Source: Entomomonas moraniae (lineage in GTDB: Bacteria; Pseudomonadota; Gammaproteobacteria; Pseudomonadales; Pseudomonadaceae). Taken from it: DNA of 64,000 nucleotides. Below the pieces are notes generated by a model. It made no database searches and had not been told where the DNA came from. It saw only the letters and a program-made list of their open reading frames with translations. This document shows, one piece after another, positions 8,449 to 16,944 of this stretch (its first letter is position 1; each line of letters starts with the position of its first letter). Both the position numbers and the translations under genes were made by a program. The stretch spans positions 124,001 to 188,000 of the forward strand of contig NZ_CP029822.1 in the NCBI RefSeq assembly GCF_003991975.1, written 5' to 3'.

Positions 8449-9393
8449 GTGGGTGAGTTTGAGTTAATTCAAGCGTATTTTAAAAGCTCAGCCTGTGCGT
8501 ATTTAAATAAGAATATTTCATTAGGTATTGGGGATGATTGCGCCTTATTAAGGCCATCCCCTCAGTCTGAAATTGCTATTTCTACTGACACGTTAGTAGC
8601 TGATGTTCATTTTCCTGCTAAGGGTGATGCTTTTTTAATTGGACAACGAGCGTTAGCAGTAACGGTAAGCGATTTGGCAGCCATGGGGGCAAATCCCATT
8701 GGTTTTACCTTGGCGTTGACATTACCTTGTGTTGATCAAGCTTGGTTGAAGCGTTTTTCTGAAGGGCTTTGTTTAAAAGCGCATGAATGTAGTATTTCTT
8801 TAATGGGAGGCGATACGACTAAAGGGCCTCTTTCTATCACTATTACCGTTTTTGGTGAAGTTCCTTTAGGTAAAGCCTTGAGAAGAGATGGTGCGCAACC
8901 TGATGATTTGTTGTGTGTATCAGGTTATTTGGGGGAAGCTGCAGGCGCTTTGTCTATGGTGTTAGATAATAAACCTTATGATTTTTCTGCGTTACTGAAG
9001 TCTTATTGGTCTCCCATCCCACAATTGGTGATTGGGCATGCATTATTAGGTAAGGCAACAGCTTGTTTGGATATTTCTGATGGGTTAGTTGCTGATTGTG
9101 GACACATTGCAAAATCTTCCAACGTGGCTTTGGTTATTGAGGCTTCTAAATTAGTGATTAGCCCCTTATTATCGGCAGTTTATGAAGATGAGCAGTGTTT
9201 GCAGAATATTTTAGTGGGAGGCGATGATTATCAGTTAGCTTTTACTATTCCTCGTGATTTATTCTCTGAGCTTGTTAAGACTCATCCTAGTATTCAGGTT
9301 ATCGGTTATGTCACTAAGGGCAGTGGTATTAGTGTGGTGGATAAAAAAGGCGTACCTATTGTATTAAGCCAACAAGGATATCAACACTTTTGA
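8449..9393 (+). CDS. thiL: Thiamine-monophosphate kinase
   Basis: A 314-residue kinase that phosphorylates thiamine monophosphate to thiamine pyrophosphate. It belongs to the PurM/ThiL/HypE fold: the Mg-ATP motif GIGDDCALL (about 26-34), STDTLVADVHF, the ALAVTVSDLAAMGA segment, GGDTTKGPL and LDISDGLVADCGH. The start is GTG, preceded 8 bases upstream by AGG. Its 3' end overlaps the convergent zapE gene by 13 bp. In Pseudomonas pgpA normally follows; it is absent here. Confidence 0.95.
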   Translation: MGEFELIQAYFKSSACAYLNKNISLGIGDDCALLRPSPQSEIAISTDTLVADVHFPAKGDAFLIGQRALAVTVSDLAAMGANPIGFTLALTLPCVDQAWLKRFSEGLCLKAHECSISLMGGDTTKGPLSITITVFGEVPLGKALRRDGAQPDDLLCVSGYLGEAAGALSMVLDNKPYDFSALLKSYWSPIPQLVIGHALLGKATACLDISDGLVADCGHIAKSSNVALVIEASKLVISPLLSAVYEDEQCLQNILVGGDDYQLAFTIPRDLFSELVKTHPSIQVIGYVTKGSGISVVDKKGVPIVLSQQGYQHF

Positions 9394-10403
9394 AGTTGAT
9401 TAAGTCGGCTGTACGTTCTAGCCATGTCTCCAATAGCTGCTTCGGCCAATAGTTGATCAAGTGAGTATTGGCTCAATAAATACAGGCATTTATTTTGATC
9501 GTATAAAATATCAATAAGATTAATAAAGCGTTGTTGGGCTCCCAAGCTAGTTGTTTTTATGAGAGGCACATTGTCTATAATCCAGTCATCAAATTGTTCT
9601 ATTAGGGTAAGGTAGTCATTAGTGGATGTTTCTTGCTCACATATATTTTCAAAGTTGAATATAATTTGTTTATTAGTATAGTTTGTAGGGTAGAGTTGTC
9701 GGTTTGTAAGTTGAATAGGTTGTGTTTTATCAGTGTAATTTGGTATGCCTAGTGCTTGTCTTTGTTCTTGTGTTGCGGGATAAACATAGTAGCCAGCTGT
9801 AAAACCTTGTTTATTTTTTTGGGGTAAGGTGCGAAAGTCTATTTCTCCTTCGATATTGATGATGTGCATGTGTTTTTTTAATAGAGTAATAGCGGGCATG
9901 AAACGTTCATGATACAAAGGATTGGATAATAGGCTATCAGGTTCGTAATTGGATGTAATAATAATGGCGATATTTCGCTCAAAGAGTATTTTGAGGAGTT
10001 GGGTGATTAGCATGGCATCGCCAATATCATGCACATGGAGCTCATCAAAACAAACGAGCGTTGAGTTTTCTAACAGATCATCAATTGCTTCCTTTGTCGG
10101 GTTAGTATATTGGGCGTATTGGAAGATTTTTTGATGGAGTAATTTAAAAAATCGATGAAAGTGAAAACGTTTTTTTTCTTTAATCGGTATGCCGTCGAAA
10201 AAGGTATTTAATAGCCAGCTTTTCCCACGACCAACAGGTCCCCAAAGATAATAGCAAGGAGGATTTTTAATTTTTTTGTTTAAATATAGTAGATCACTTA
10301 GTTCAGATAGCTGATGGATTGTATTCTGCTGGGTATTGCTAATCAGAAAGTTTTGTTGCTGTGCTTTGTTTTGAAAGTAAGCCGCTAATGAAGAATTAGC
10401 CAT
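9381..10403 (-). CDS. zapE: Cell division ATPase ZapE (AFG1 family)
   Basis: A 340-residue AAA-type ATPase. Walker A is GPVGRGKS (55-62), Walker B is VCFDE (117-121) followed by HVHDIGDAM, and the sensor segment ITSNYEPDSL follows. This order and the N-terminal FQNKAQQQ/LLYLNKKI region are those of ZapE, which associates with the FtsZ ring at division and weakens FtsZ bundling in E. coli. The C-terminal part is divergent. It is transcribed toward thiL with a 13-bp overlap of the coding ends. Confidence 0.88.
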   Translation of the reverse strand: MANSSLAAYFQNKAQQQNFLISNTQQNTIHQLSELSDLLYLNKKIKNPPCYYLWGPVGRGKSWLLNTFFDGIPIKEKKRFHFHRFFKLLHQKIFQYAQYTNPTKEAIDDLLENSTLVCFDELHVHDIGDAMLITQLLKILFERNIAIIITSNYEPDSLLSNPLYHERFMPAITLLKKHMHIINIEGEIDFRTLPQKNKQGFTAGYYVYPATQEQRQALGIPNYTDKTQPIQLTNRQLYPTNYTNKQIIFNFENICEQETSTNDYLTLIEQFDDWIIDNVPLIKTTSLGAQQRFINLIDILYDQNKCLYLLSQYSLDQLLAEAAIGDMARTYSRLNQLQKC

Positions 10404-10586
10404 TTTAGTGATCTCTATTATTATAATGCATCTAAAATAGATTATTTGTTTTTACTGAACTCAGCATAATATTATACTAAGCATTGCATTGCAAACTCAC
10501 TGTATAGTACTTTTATGCTCTGTTATGTGGTTTAATAGGTTAATTAAAACAATATAGTTAAGAACTTGTATAGATAAGGGAATATT

Positions 10587-11036
10587 ATGTTTTCATCTGT
10601 TCTAATAGCTGTTGATAGTTGGGAATATACAACAGATCTACTGGATTTGGCAAAGCGCGTTTGTGCTGATGCTAAAGTGGTGGATCTGATTTATGTGGAT
10701 AGCCGCTTACCAGAAAAGCCAGAGTTTTTTCACTACACGGATGATTTTGCTAAATTAGTTTTAACTGCCGATGCATCACAACAACAAGTGATACAAGATG
10801 CGTTATGCTATCTTTCTATGACGGCAGGTATTCAAGCAAAAGGGGTGCTGATGGGCGGTGATGCCGCGACCTCTATTGTAAAATATGCGAAAGAAATAAA
10901 TTGTGATGTGATTATTATGGGGCACCGTAATTTACCGGCGATTAGTCGATTTTTTGATCCCTCGATTGCGTTGCAAGTACTAAAAAAAGCGCATTGTCCA
11001 GTGTTATTAGATAGTACCGCGAAGCTTGACTCTTAG
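10587..11036 (+). CDS. Universal stress protein family (UspA-like)
   Basis: A 149-residue single-domain UspA-fold protein: the beta-1 start FSSVLIAVDSWEYTTDLLDLAK, the central helix, and the final CDVIIMGHRNLPAISRF and VLKKAHCPVLL segments. The glycine-rich ATP loop of nucleotide-binding Usps (G-x2-G-x9-G-S/T) is not intact: after GHRN there is no second glycine, and FFDPSIALQVL stands where GSV is usual. It probably belongs to the non-ATP-binding UspA-like subgroup. It is monocistronic, divergent from zapE. Confidence 0.85.
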   Translation: MFSSVLIAVDSWEYTTDLLDLAKRVCADAKVVDLIYVDSRLPEKPEFFHYTDDFAKLVLTADASQQQVIQDALCYLSMTAGIQAKGVLMGGDAATSIVKYAKEINCDVIIMGHRNLPAISRFFDPSIALQVLKKAHCPVLLDSTAKLDS

Positions 11037-11103
11037 TTTTGATCATTCGACGTCGAAGTAGGGCGGATTCAAGCACCAATAAAATGGTGATTAATGTGAG
11101 GTG

Positions 11104-11610
11104 CTAGCTTCTTGATATCTCATGAAAAGCTCGATTAAAATAGATTAAGCTATTGCCGTTTTCTCTTATTTCTATTTCGTTCAGCTCTACAAAGAATAGC
11201 GTATGAGTTCCCATCTCTGACATGCTTGATATTTTGCCTTGTAAATTAGCTAAGGCACCATCTAATACAGGGATTTGTTGAGTTCCTTCTTTCCAGTTGT
11301 GAAGCATAAACCGATCACTCATTTTAACTTCTGTCATTCCGGCGAAGTGTTGTGCTATTTCGAGTTGCTCTGCTGAGAGAATATTAACACATAGATATTG
11401 ATTTTCTTTAAGTGTTGCATTGGTTTTACTATTACGGTTAATACACACCATAATAGTGGGTGGGGTATCTGTAATAGAACAAACTGCTGTTGCAGTAATT
11501 CCCGAGCGGCCAGCAGTACCGTTAGTTGTAACGACACTCACAGCAGCAGCCATTGATGCCATGGCATTTCGGAAAGCTTTCTGTCTAGTGTCTAATTCTA
11601 ATAAAGTCAT
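11104..11610 (-). CDS. Flavin reductase, HpaC-like (4-hydroxyphenylacetate monooxygenase reductase component)
   Basis: A 168-residue flavin reductase-like FMN-binding protein. It closely resembles E. coli HpaC as I remember it: FRNAMASMAAAVSVVTT, GITATAVCSITDTPPTIMVC and a C-terminal LIYFNRAFH. HpaC uses NAD(P)H to reduce free flavin for the oxygenase HpaB. No hpaB or aromatic catabolism gene is nearby, so the partner is unknown and it may act as a general flavin reductase. The ATG at 11610 follows an AT-rich leader; a lysozyme-like lipoprotein gene lies upstream in the same direction. Confidence 0.85.
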   Translation of the reverse strand: MTLLELDTRQKAFRNAMASMAAAVSVVTTNGTAGRSGITATAVCSITDTPPTIMVCINRNSKTNATLKENQYLCVNILSAEQLEIAQHFAGMTEVKMSDRFMLHNWKEGTQQIPVLDGALANLQGKISSMSEMGTHTLFFVELNEIEIRENGNSLIYFNRAFHEISRS

Positions 11611-11677
11611 TTTTTATTTTATCTATAGTAGTTTGTTATCATTGGTATTAGAGTATGGAATTGGAAAGATGGATTAA

Positions 11678-12301
11678 TTAAACACCAAAAATCCATTCCC
11701 AAATACTTTGTGGTTTCATTAGATCTTCTTTACATGAGCGATATTGTGCGCCATAACTGTTTGAACGTGTTTGAACTTTTTGTGCAACGCCAATAAGCCA
11801 TGATTTACTATTGTGTGTTTTGCGCTTATATCCACCCCAACCTTCATGATAGTTTAAATACTGGTTATAAGCATCCCATTTAGAGACACCGTTTACCTTT
11901 TGTGTTTTGTTAATATACCAACCGATAAAATCGACGCTATCTGAGAAGTTATTACGCTTCGCACCTGTATTGCCCGTGTCTTTTATGTAGTCATTCCATG
12001 TCATTGTTTGAGCTTGTGCAAATCCATAGGCCGTCGATACGCGCCCCCAAGGTATAACCCACAAGATATATTTACGAGGTGGTAATGCTGATCCATCAAA
12101 TTTGGATTCTTGGTGTATAAAAGCCATGGGGATTTGTGGAGGAACACCCCATTTTCTTTCGGTATCTAAAGAGGCTTTGTACCAATGACGTTTTTCTTTG
12201 TAAATACTGCAAACATTGTCTAGATTTTGTGGTGGACGATCAGCACAACCCATTACGAATAGCAGTAATATAAACGGAAATAGGATCTTTCCAATAGGCA
12301 T
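11678..12301 (-). CDS. Transglycosylase SLT-domain lipoprotein
   Basis: A 207-residue predicted lipoprotein: signal with lipobox VMGC (Cys19), then a lysozyme-like domain. AFIHQESKFDGSA carries the probable catalytic Glu65; STAYGFAQAQTMTW matches the GxxQ substrate segment of SLT lytic transglycosylases, and YLNYHEGWGGY matches the later Tyr motif. It would cleave peptidoglycan glycan strands from the inner face of the outer membrane. This is the compact single-domain type found in Pseudomonas. It lies 67 bp upstream of the flavin reductase gene on the same strand. Confidence 0.85.
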   Translation of the reverse strand: MPIGKILFPFILLLFVMGCADRPPQNLDNVCSIYKEKRHWYKASLDTERKWGVPPQIPMAFIHQESKFDGSALPPRKYILWVIPWGRVSTAYGFAQAQTMTWNDYIKDTGNTGAKRNNFSDSVDFIGWYINKTQKVNGVSKWDAYNQYLNYHEGWGGYKRKTHNSKSWLIGVAQKVQTRSNSYGAQYRSCKEDLMKPQSIWEWIFGV

Positions 12302-12384
12302 ACTTAATCCTAAATGAATAATTTATAAAATAATGTAAGCCTATCTTACCATGTTAGGGGATAAATATAGAACATGGATACAAT

Positions 12385-12409
12385 AAAAACCGCCATATAG
12401 GCGGTTTTT
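12385..12409 (-). terminator. Terminator of mqo
   Basis: A perfect 10-bp stem AAAAACCGCC / GGCGGTTTTT with an ATATA loop, starting 11 bases after the mqo stop codon on the minus strand and ending in a T-run. It is symmetric, so it could act in both directions. Confidence 0.92.
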
Positions 12410-12419
12410 ATTATCTTTA

Positions 12420-13814
12420 TTAAACCTCTGCTAATGAATGCTCATTAGGGCGATCGATTTCGCGTAGTTCAACTTCTCCACTTAATAACTCTTCTTCAAA
12501 AGCTGCTTTATCAATGTTGCATTTTAGGAAGTCTGCAATAAGATACATATCTTTTTCTGCATTTCCAAGACAAGAAGTACCACCAGGGGAAGGGGTCATA
12601 TTGAATACAATACCCGTACCTGGATTGATTTTTGCTTCACCCATCATTAGTTTTTGCTGTTTTTTATCAATAACCTGAGGACGAATTCCACCAAAGCCAC
12701 GTGCGAACTTAATATCATCAACAGTTAATGTGGGAATGATTTTTTTAATTTCTTTTAGAAATAAACGCTCACGTAAATAAGGCACTTCATACATGAAGTT
12801 ACGGAAAATATAACGACGAATGTCGGATACTTTAAGCAGTTTCCACATTGCTTTCATAACATCAGAGCCCAAGCTAAATACTTTACAGAACTCTACAAAG
12901 GTTTTCATGTTATGGCGTTCTAAAACAGGCAATACTAAAGCGGTTGGTCCAAAGCGTGTTTTGCCTGGAACAGATACATCAGGGTCACCGTGTACAGCAG
13001 CAAAAGGTAGGTTTGGATTCTGCATGGTGTAAACCTTACCTTGTAGAACCTGAGGCGTAAAATAATAGGAACCCGCCATCGGTAAGCAAGCAAAATCTTT
13101 ACCATAGCCCATTTGGTGAGCAAATAACAAAGAGTGTCCACCAGCGGCAACAACGACATATTTAGCTTCTATTACGCCTGTTTTTGTTGTATGGATTTGG
13201 AAGACATCATTGATTTTTTCTATTTTTATGACTGGGTTGTCAAGCAGGACGTCACATATTTGGTTCTTTTTAGCAGAAGATTCTTTAGCGTACTTAATAA
13301 AAGACTCAGAAAGTGTATGGTAGTTACAAGCCGTGTATTCATCCGTGGCACCTAACGCAAAAAGCTCTTCTAAATCAGAGCGACCCTCAACTACTTTAGG
13401 TTCAATCTTTGCGATATCCTTACGTTCTAATTCTTTTAGATTTGGGTATAGCTCTTTAAATACTTGGTAACGCGCTCGTAGTGCGTCGCATTCAGTTTTT
13501 CCTACACCTAATACCATTTTGGGGTAGATGGTGATGATGTTATCGCGCTCTTCAGCAGGTAACTTAGTGGCATAGTTAACTATCATATTAGCGGTACGCT
13601 TGGTGACGCGCGCTTTTTCTAATGTATAGTTAGTTTCTATATCGCCTTTATGTATGGTTTGGCTGTTGTTGCAACTTTTTGAGTTAACTGCTGCTACTTG
13701 GGGATACTTCTCTAAAAGGCCAATGGCTTTAAGGTCAGTAAAGCGGCTTAGTTGATAAAGCAATGCTGTACCAGAAACACCACCACCAATGATTAGCACG
13801 TCATACGTTTTCAT
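12420..13814 (-). CDS. mqo: Malate:quinone oxidoreductase family FAD enzyme
   Basis: A 464-residue FAD-dependent dehydrogenase. The N-terminal dinucleotide fold DVLIIGGGVSGTALLYQL starts at residue 5, and KSCNNSQTIHKGDIETNYTL is the characteristic Mqo segment (N/S-N-SQT-H-GDIETN). Also visible are YVVVAAGGHSLLFA and the C-terminal GTGIVFNMTPSPGGTSCLGN. Mqo oxidises malate to oxaloacetate at the membrane and passes electrons to quinone. The sequence resembles the shorter epsilonproteobacterial-type Mqo I remember from Helicobacter more than the roughly 550-residue enterobacterial type. It is monocistronic, ended by its own strong terminator. Confidence 0.88.
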   Translation of the reverse strand: MKTYDVLIIGGGVSGTALLYQLSRFTDLKAIGLLEKYPQVAAVNSKSCNNSQTIHKGDIETNYTLEKARVTKRTANMIVNYATKLPAEERDNIITIYPKMVLGVGKTECDALRARYQVFKELYPNLKELERKDIAKIEPKVVEGRSDLEELFALGATDEYTACNYHTLSESFIKYAKESSAKKNQICDVLLDNPVIKIEKINDVFQIHTTKTGVIEAKYVVVAAGGHSLLFAHQMGYGKDFACLPMAGSYYFTPQVLQGKVYTMQNPNLPFAAVHGDPDVSVPGKTRFGPTALVLPVLERHNMKTFVEFCKVFSLGSDVMKAMWKLLKVSDIRRYIFRNFMYEVPYLRERLFLKEIKKIIPTLTVDDIKFARGFGGIRPQVIDKKQQKLMMGEAKINPGTGIVFNMTPSPGGTSCLGNAEKDMYLIADFLKCNIDKAAFEEELLSGEVELREIDRPNEHSLAEV

Positions 13815-14138
13815 ATGCTCGTCACACTCTTATTTTATTAGTAATTAAATTTCACTGCCTTATATCAGCGAGTGAATTCTTGTTTTGCTGATATGCTTTA
13901 TAAAAAGCCTCTTTTTGTATTGACAATAGGATGCAAAAAAATATCCATTGTGCTTAAAATAGCTTTTGCAAAAACACGGTTATGTATTATAACGGTGAAT
14001 AGGTCGTCAGGTCTATTTGTTATATAAAATATCTTAAATTATTAAAAATATATTTTGTATAGCTATTATTAAGGTAAAATTTTATTTATATAATTATACT
14101 ACTAAGAATGATAATTTTTAAATGAGGGAGTTTTTTGA
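13815..14138. other. Intergenic region between divergent mqo and yajG-like genes
   Basis: 324 bases, very AT-rich. It holds the promoters of two divergent genes. I see no conserved RNA, repeat or small open frame with a ribosome site. GAGGGAG at about 14124-14130 is the ribosome site of the plus-strand lipoprotein gene. Confidence 0.6.
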
Positions 14139-14708
14139 ATGCTTTTTTGTCAAAGAGTTTTTATCTGTCTGATTTTTTTAGGTTCTTTGGCTGGTTGTGC
14201 CTTAAGTCCTCAAGAGTTAAAACCTAATCCAATTGTAGGTAACTCTCTGTCAAACGTTGGACATGGACAAGCGGTTTCAGTCAATGTAGTGGATCAGAGA
14301 CATTCTGCTATTATTGGGACGCGTGGTGGGTTATATTCATCAACCAGCAGTATTACTGTACAAAGTAATGATATTGTTCCCAAATTACAGAAACAAGCTG
14401 AAGAAGCCTTGTCTAAAATGGGCTATAGACCTCAGTCAGGTAGTTCTACTACATTAACGATTATTATTGATTCTATTGTTTATACCCCATCAGACAGTAA
14501 CTTTGCTAATGATGCGAGTGTGAAAGCTGTGCTTAAAGCACAATTAAAAACACCGAGTAAAACCTACAATGGAAAATACTCCTCAACCACTTCGCAGGGT
14601 TTCACTACTGCACCTAGTTTAGAACAAAATAATGCTTTTGTCTCTGATGTGTTAAGTAATGTATTAACAAACGTATTTAAAGACTCAAATTTATCAGGCT
14701 CTATGTAA
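14139..14708 (+). CDS. YajG-family lipoprotein
   Basis: A 189-residue lipoprotein: signal sequence with lipobox LAGC (Cys20). The mature part matches the YajG pattern: VSVNVVDQRHSAIIGTRGG, an early strand followed by a helix with LQKQAEEALSKMGYRP, then LTIIIDSIVYTP. The role of the family is not settled. It has a good ribosome site and its own terminator at 14721. It lies upstream of rsmA but is separated from it by 169 bp and the terminator. Confidence 0.82.
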   Translation: MLFCQRVFICLIFLGSLAGCALSPQELKPNPIVGNSLSNVGHGQAVSVNVVDQRHSAIIGTRGGLYSSTSSITVQSNDIVPKLQKQAEEALSKMGYRPQSGSSTTLTIIIDSIVYTPSDSNFANDASVKAVLKAQLKTPSKTYNGKYSSTTSQGFTTAPSLEQNNAFVSDVLSNVLTNVFKDSNLSGSM

Positions 14709-14720
14709 AGATTCCGGAGT

Positions 14721-14746
14721 AAATAGCTGCTATAGCGGCTATTTTT
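14721..14746 (+). terminator. Terminator of the YajG-like gene
   Basis: AAATAGCTGC / GCGGCTATTT (14721-14730, 14735-14744), a 10-bp stem with one G-T pair and loop TATA, followed by a short T-run. It starts 12 bases after the stop codon. Confidence 0.8.
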
Positions 14747-14877
14747 CTGTTCGTGTGGTGTTAGGTGCTATAAGTTAGATAAATAAATTAATAGCTTAAC
14801 AAAAAAATAATTATCTGATGAGTGAGAAGTTAGCTTACAATACTCATAAAGTTTATTCCAATCAAGGTTTTTTGTGA

Positions 14878-15690
14878 ATGTCTGAGCTATTTCAACACCG
14901 TGCCCGTAAAAGATTTGGTCAAAATTTCTTGAAGGATTCAGGGATTATTGATCGTATTCTCCGTTCTATACATGCTGTTTCAACTGATCATTTATTAGAA
15001 ATAGGACCTGGTCAAGGCGCATTAACTGAAGGGTTACTTGCCAGTGGTGCACTGCTCGATGTGATAGAGTTAGACCAAGATTTAATTCCCTTATTAAAAT
15101 TACGATTTGGTCTAAATACTTTATTCCATTTACATCAAGGGGATGCATTAAAATTTGATATTGCTTCTTTGACCAAAGATGAGGGCGAAAAACTAAGAGT
15201 TGTCGGTAATTTGCCTTATAATATTTCAACGCCACTTATTTTTCATTTGTTAAGTCATCACCATGTTATACATGATATGCATTTTATGCTTCAAAAGGAA
15301 GTGGTTGAGCGCATGGCTGCTGATCCGGGTAGCAGTGATTGGGGACGACTAACCATTATGGTACAGTATTTTTGTCAAGTGGAGCATTTGTTCAATGTTC
15401 CGCCAGAATGCTTTACACCAGCACCTAAAGTAGATTCGGCGATTGTCAGATTAACACCCTATCAAACATTGCCTTATCCAGCTAAAAGCCATCAACTACT
15501 TGAGTTAGTAGTTAGAGAAGCATTTAACCAACGCCGTAAAACGTTAAGAAATACTTTAAAACGATTGTTGTCTGTCGATGATATTGAAAAGGCTAATGTC
15601 GACAGCGGATTACGGCCTGAACAGCTAACATTAGCAGAGTTTGTAAGACTTGCTGATCAGCTTTATATAAACCAGCACATAGAAGGGTAG
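14878..15690 (+). CDS. rsmA: 16S rRNA (A1518/A1519) dimethyltransferase
   Basis: A 270-residue KsgA/RsmA enzyme that dimethylates two adjacent adenosines in the 3' terminal hairpin of 16S rRNA, using SAM, late in 30S assembly. Motifs: KRFGQNFLKDSG at the N-terminus, the SAM site LLEIGPGQGALTEGLL, the acidic residue in VIELDQDLIP, and the catalytic NLPYNISTPLI. The C-terminal helical domain ends in REAFNQRRKTLRNTL. It is followed after 5 bp by apaG and then apaH, the classic gammaproteobacterial order. The pdxA and surA genes that normally precede it are not here. Confidence 0.97.
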   Translation: MSELFQHRARKRFGQNFLKDSGIIDRILRSIHAVSTDHLLEIGPGQGALTEGLLASGALLDVIELDQDLIPLLKLRFGLNTLFHLHQGDALKFDIASLTKDEGEKLRVVGNLPYNISTPLIFHLLSHHHVIHDMHFMLQKEVVERMAADPGSSDWGRLTIMVQYFCQVEHLFNVPPECFTPAPKVDSAIVRLTPYQTLPYPAKSHQLLELVVREAFNQRRKTLRNTLKRLLSVDDIEKANVDSGLRPEQLTLAEFVRLADQLYINQHIEG

Positions 15691-15695
15691 TACCT

Positions 15696-16076
15696 ATGCG
15701 CACAGATTATCCTATTGAGATTAAAGTGGTTGTAGATTATTTACTTGAGGAGTCTGAACCAAGAGATAATTATTATGTATTTGATTATCATGTTTTTATT
15801 TATAATAATAGCGATAAAGATATAAAATTACTGTCTAGGCAATGGGTTATTACCGATGGTAATGGTCATAAAAAAGAAGTTAAAGGCAGCGGTGTTGTAG
15901 GAGAGCAACCCTGTATAAAAAAAGAGGATATGTTTAAATATACCAGTACGGCTAATTTTTCAACCCCTGTGGGCAGTATCTATGGGCAATATACTATGCA
16001 AGTAATGGAAACAGGTGAATTATTTGATGCACCTATTTTACCTTTTCGTCTTGCTGTTCCAGGAGTCTTGCATTAA
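15696..16076 (+). CDS. apaG: ApaG (Co2+/Mg2+ efflux-associated protein)
   Basis: A 126-residue single-domain ApaG protein with a fibronectin-III-like beta fold. Visible family segments are YVFDYHVFIYNNSDKDIKLL, SRQWVITDGNGHKKEV, the VVGEQPCIK loop and FSTPVGSIYGQYTM. The exact biochemical role is unresolved. It overlaps apaH by one base (TAATG), so the two are translationally coupled. Confidence 0.95.
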   Translation: MRTDYPIEIKVVVDYLLEESEPRDNYYVFDYHVFIYNNSDKDIKLLSRQWVITDGNGHKKEVKGSGVVGEQPCIKKEDMFKYTSTANFSTPVGSIYGQYTMQVMETGELFDAPILPFRLAVPGVLH

Positions 16077-16903
16077 TGACAGTCTATGCAGTGGGTGATA
16101 TACAAGGTTGCTATGATGAGTTACAAACGTTATTAACTAAGGTAGCCTTTAACGCTGAAAAAGACGAGCTTTGGTGTGTTGGGGATTTGGTGAATAGGGG
16201 GCCTAAATCATTAGAAACGTTACTGTTTTTATATGAGATGCGCCATTGTGTCAAGCTTGTATTAGGTAATCATGATTTACATTTAATTGCCTGCTTTTAT
16301 GACCATGATCGGTTAAAAAAGCACGATACTATCCAAGATATTATTCATTCAAAACAAGGGACAACCTTAATTAATTGGTTACGTCAACAACCGCTTGTTT
16401 ATTTTGACCCAGTACGTTGTATAGCGATGGTTCATGCGGGTATTCCACCTTTATGGACATTAGAAGACAGCCTTATGCGTTCAGCAGAAGTGGAAAAAGC
16501 GTTACAAAGTGATAAAGAAATAGGTAAGTTTCTTAAAAATATGTATAGCAATGATGCTGTTAATTGGCATGAGTCTCTAAAAGGACAAGAGCGCCTTAGA
16601 GTGATTACTAACTACCTTACACGTATGCGTTTTTGTAAGCTGGATGGCACAATTGAATTTAATAGTAAAGAAGGGATTGATAGCGCTCCTTCAGGATATA
16701 TGCCTTGGTTTGAAGTACCTCATCGTAAAATGGAAGGCCAAGATATTCTATTTGGGCACTGGGCAGCTTTAGAAGGTCGCTGTAATGAACCACATGTTTA
16801 TGCTTTAGATACAGGGTGTGTTTGGGGAAGTTGTTTAACGATGATAGATGTAGAAACTAAGCAAATGTATTCAACGAATTGCACTGCAATAAAAGGGAAA
16901 TAA
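16076..16903 (+). CDS. apaH: Symmetrical bis(5'-nucleosyl)-tetraphosphatase
   Basis: A 275-residue metallophosphatase that splits diadenosine tetraphosphate (Ap4A) into two ADP. All metal-site motifs of the calcineurin-like fold are present: GDIQGCYDEL (7-16), GDLVNRGP, GNHDLHL and VHAGIPP, with the late GHWAALEG. The length is normal. It is the last gene of rsmA-apaG-apaH and is closed by a terminator. Confidence 0.97.
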   Translation: MTVYAVGDIQGCYDELQTLLTKVAFNAEKDELWCVGDLVNRGPKSLETLLFLYEMRHCVKLVLGNHDLHLIACFYDHDRLKKHDTIQDIIHSKQGTTLINWLRQQPLVYFDPVRCIAMVHAGIPPLWTLEDSLMRSAEVEKALQSDKEIGKFLKNMYSNDAVNWHESLKGQERLRVITNYLTRMRFCKLDGTIEFNSKEGIDSAPSGYMPWFEVPHRKMEGQDILFGHWAALEGRCNEPHVYALDTGCVWGSCLTMIDVETKQMYSTNCTAIKGK

Positions 16904-16907
16904 TGAT

Positions 16908-16935
16908 AAGCGATGTTTCTTTAAAAACATCGCTT
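16908..16935. terminator. Bidirectional terminator between apaH and the SDR pseudogene
   Basis: A perfect 11-bp stem AAGCGATGTTT (16908-16918) / AAACATCGCTT (16925-16935) with loop CTTTAA. It lies between two convergent genes, 4 bases after the apaH stop. Confidence 0.82.
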
Positions 16936-16944
16936 TATATAATG

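Noticed and set aside
11046-11057. 12-bp palindrome TTCGACGTCGAA as an operator
   Set aside because: It lies downstream of the stress protein stop between two genes with no start nearby; a 12-bp palindrome alone is weak evidence.
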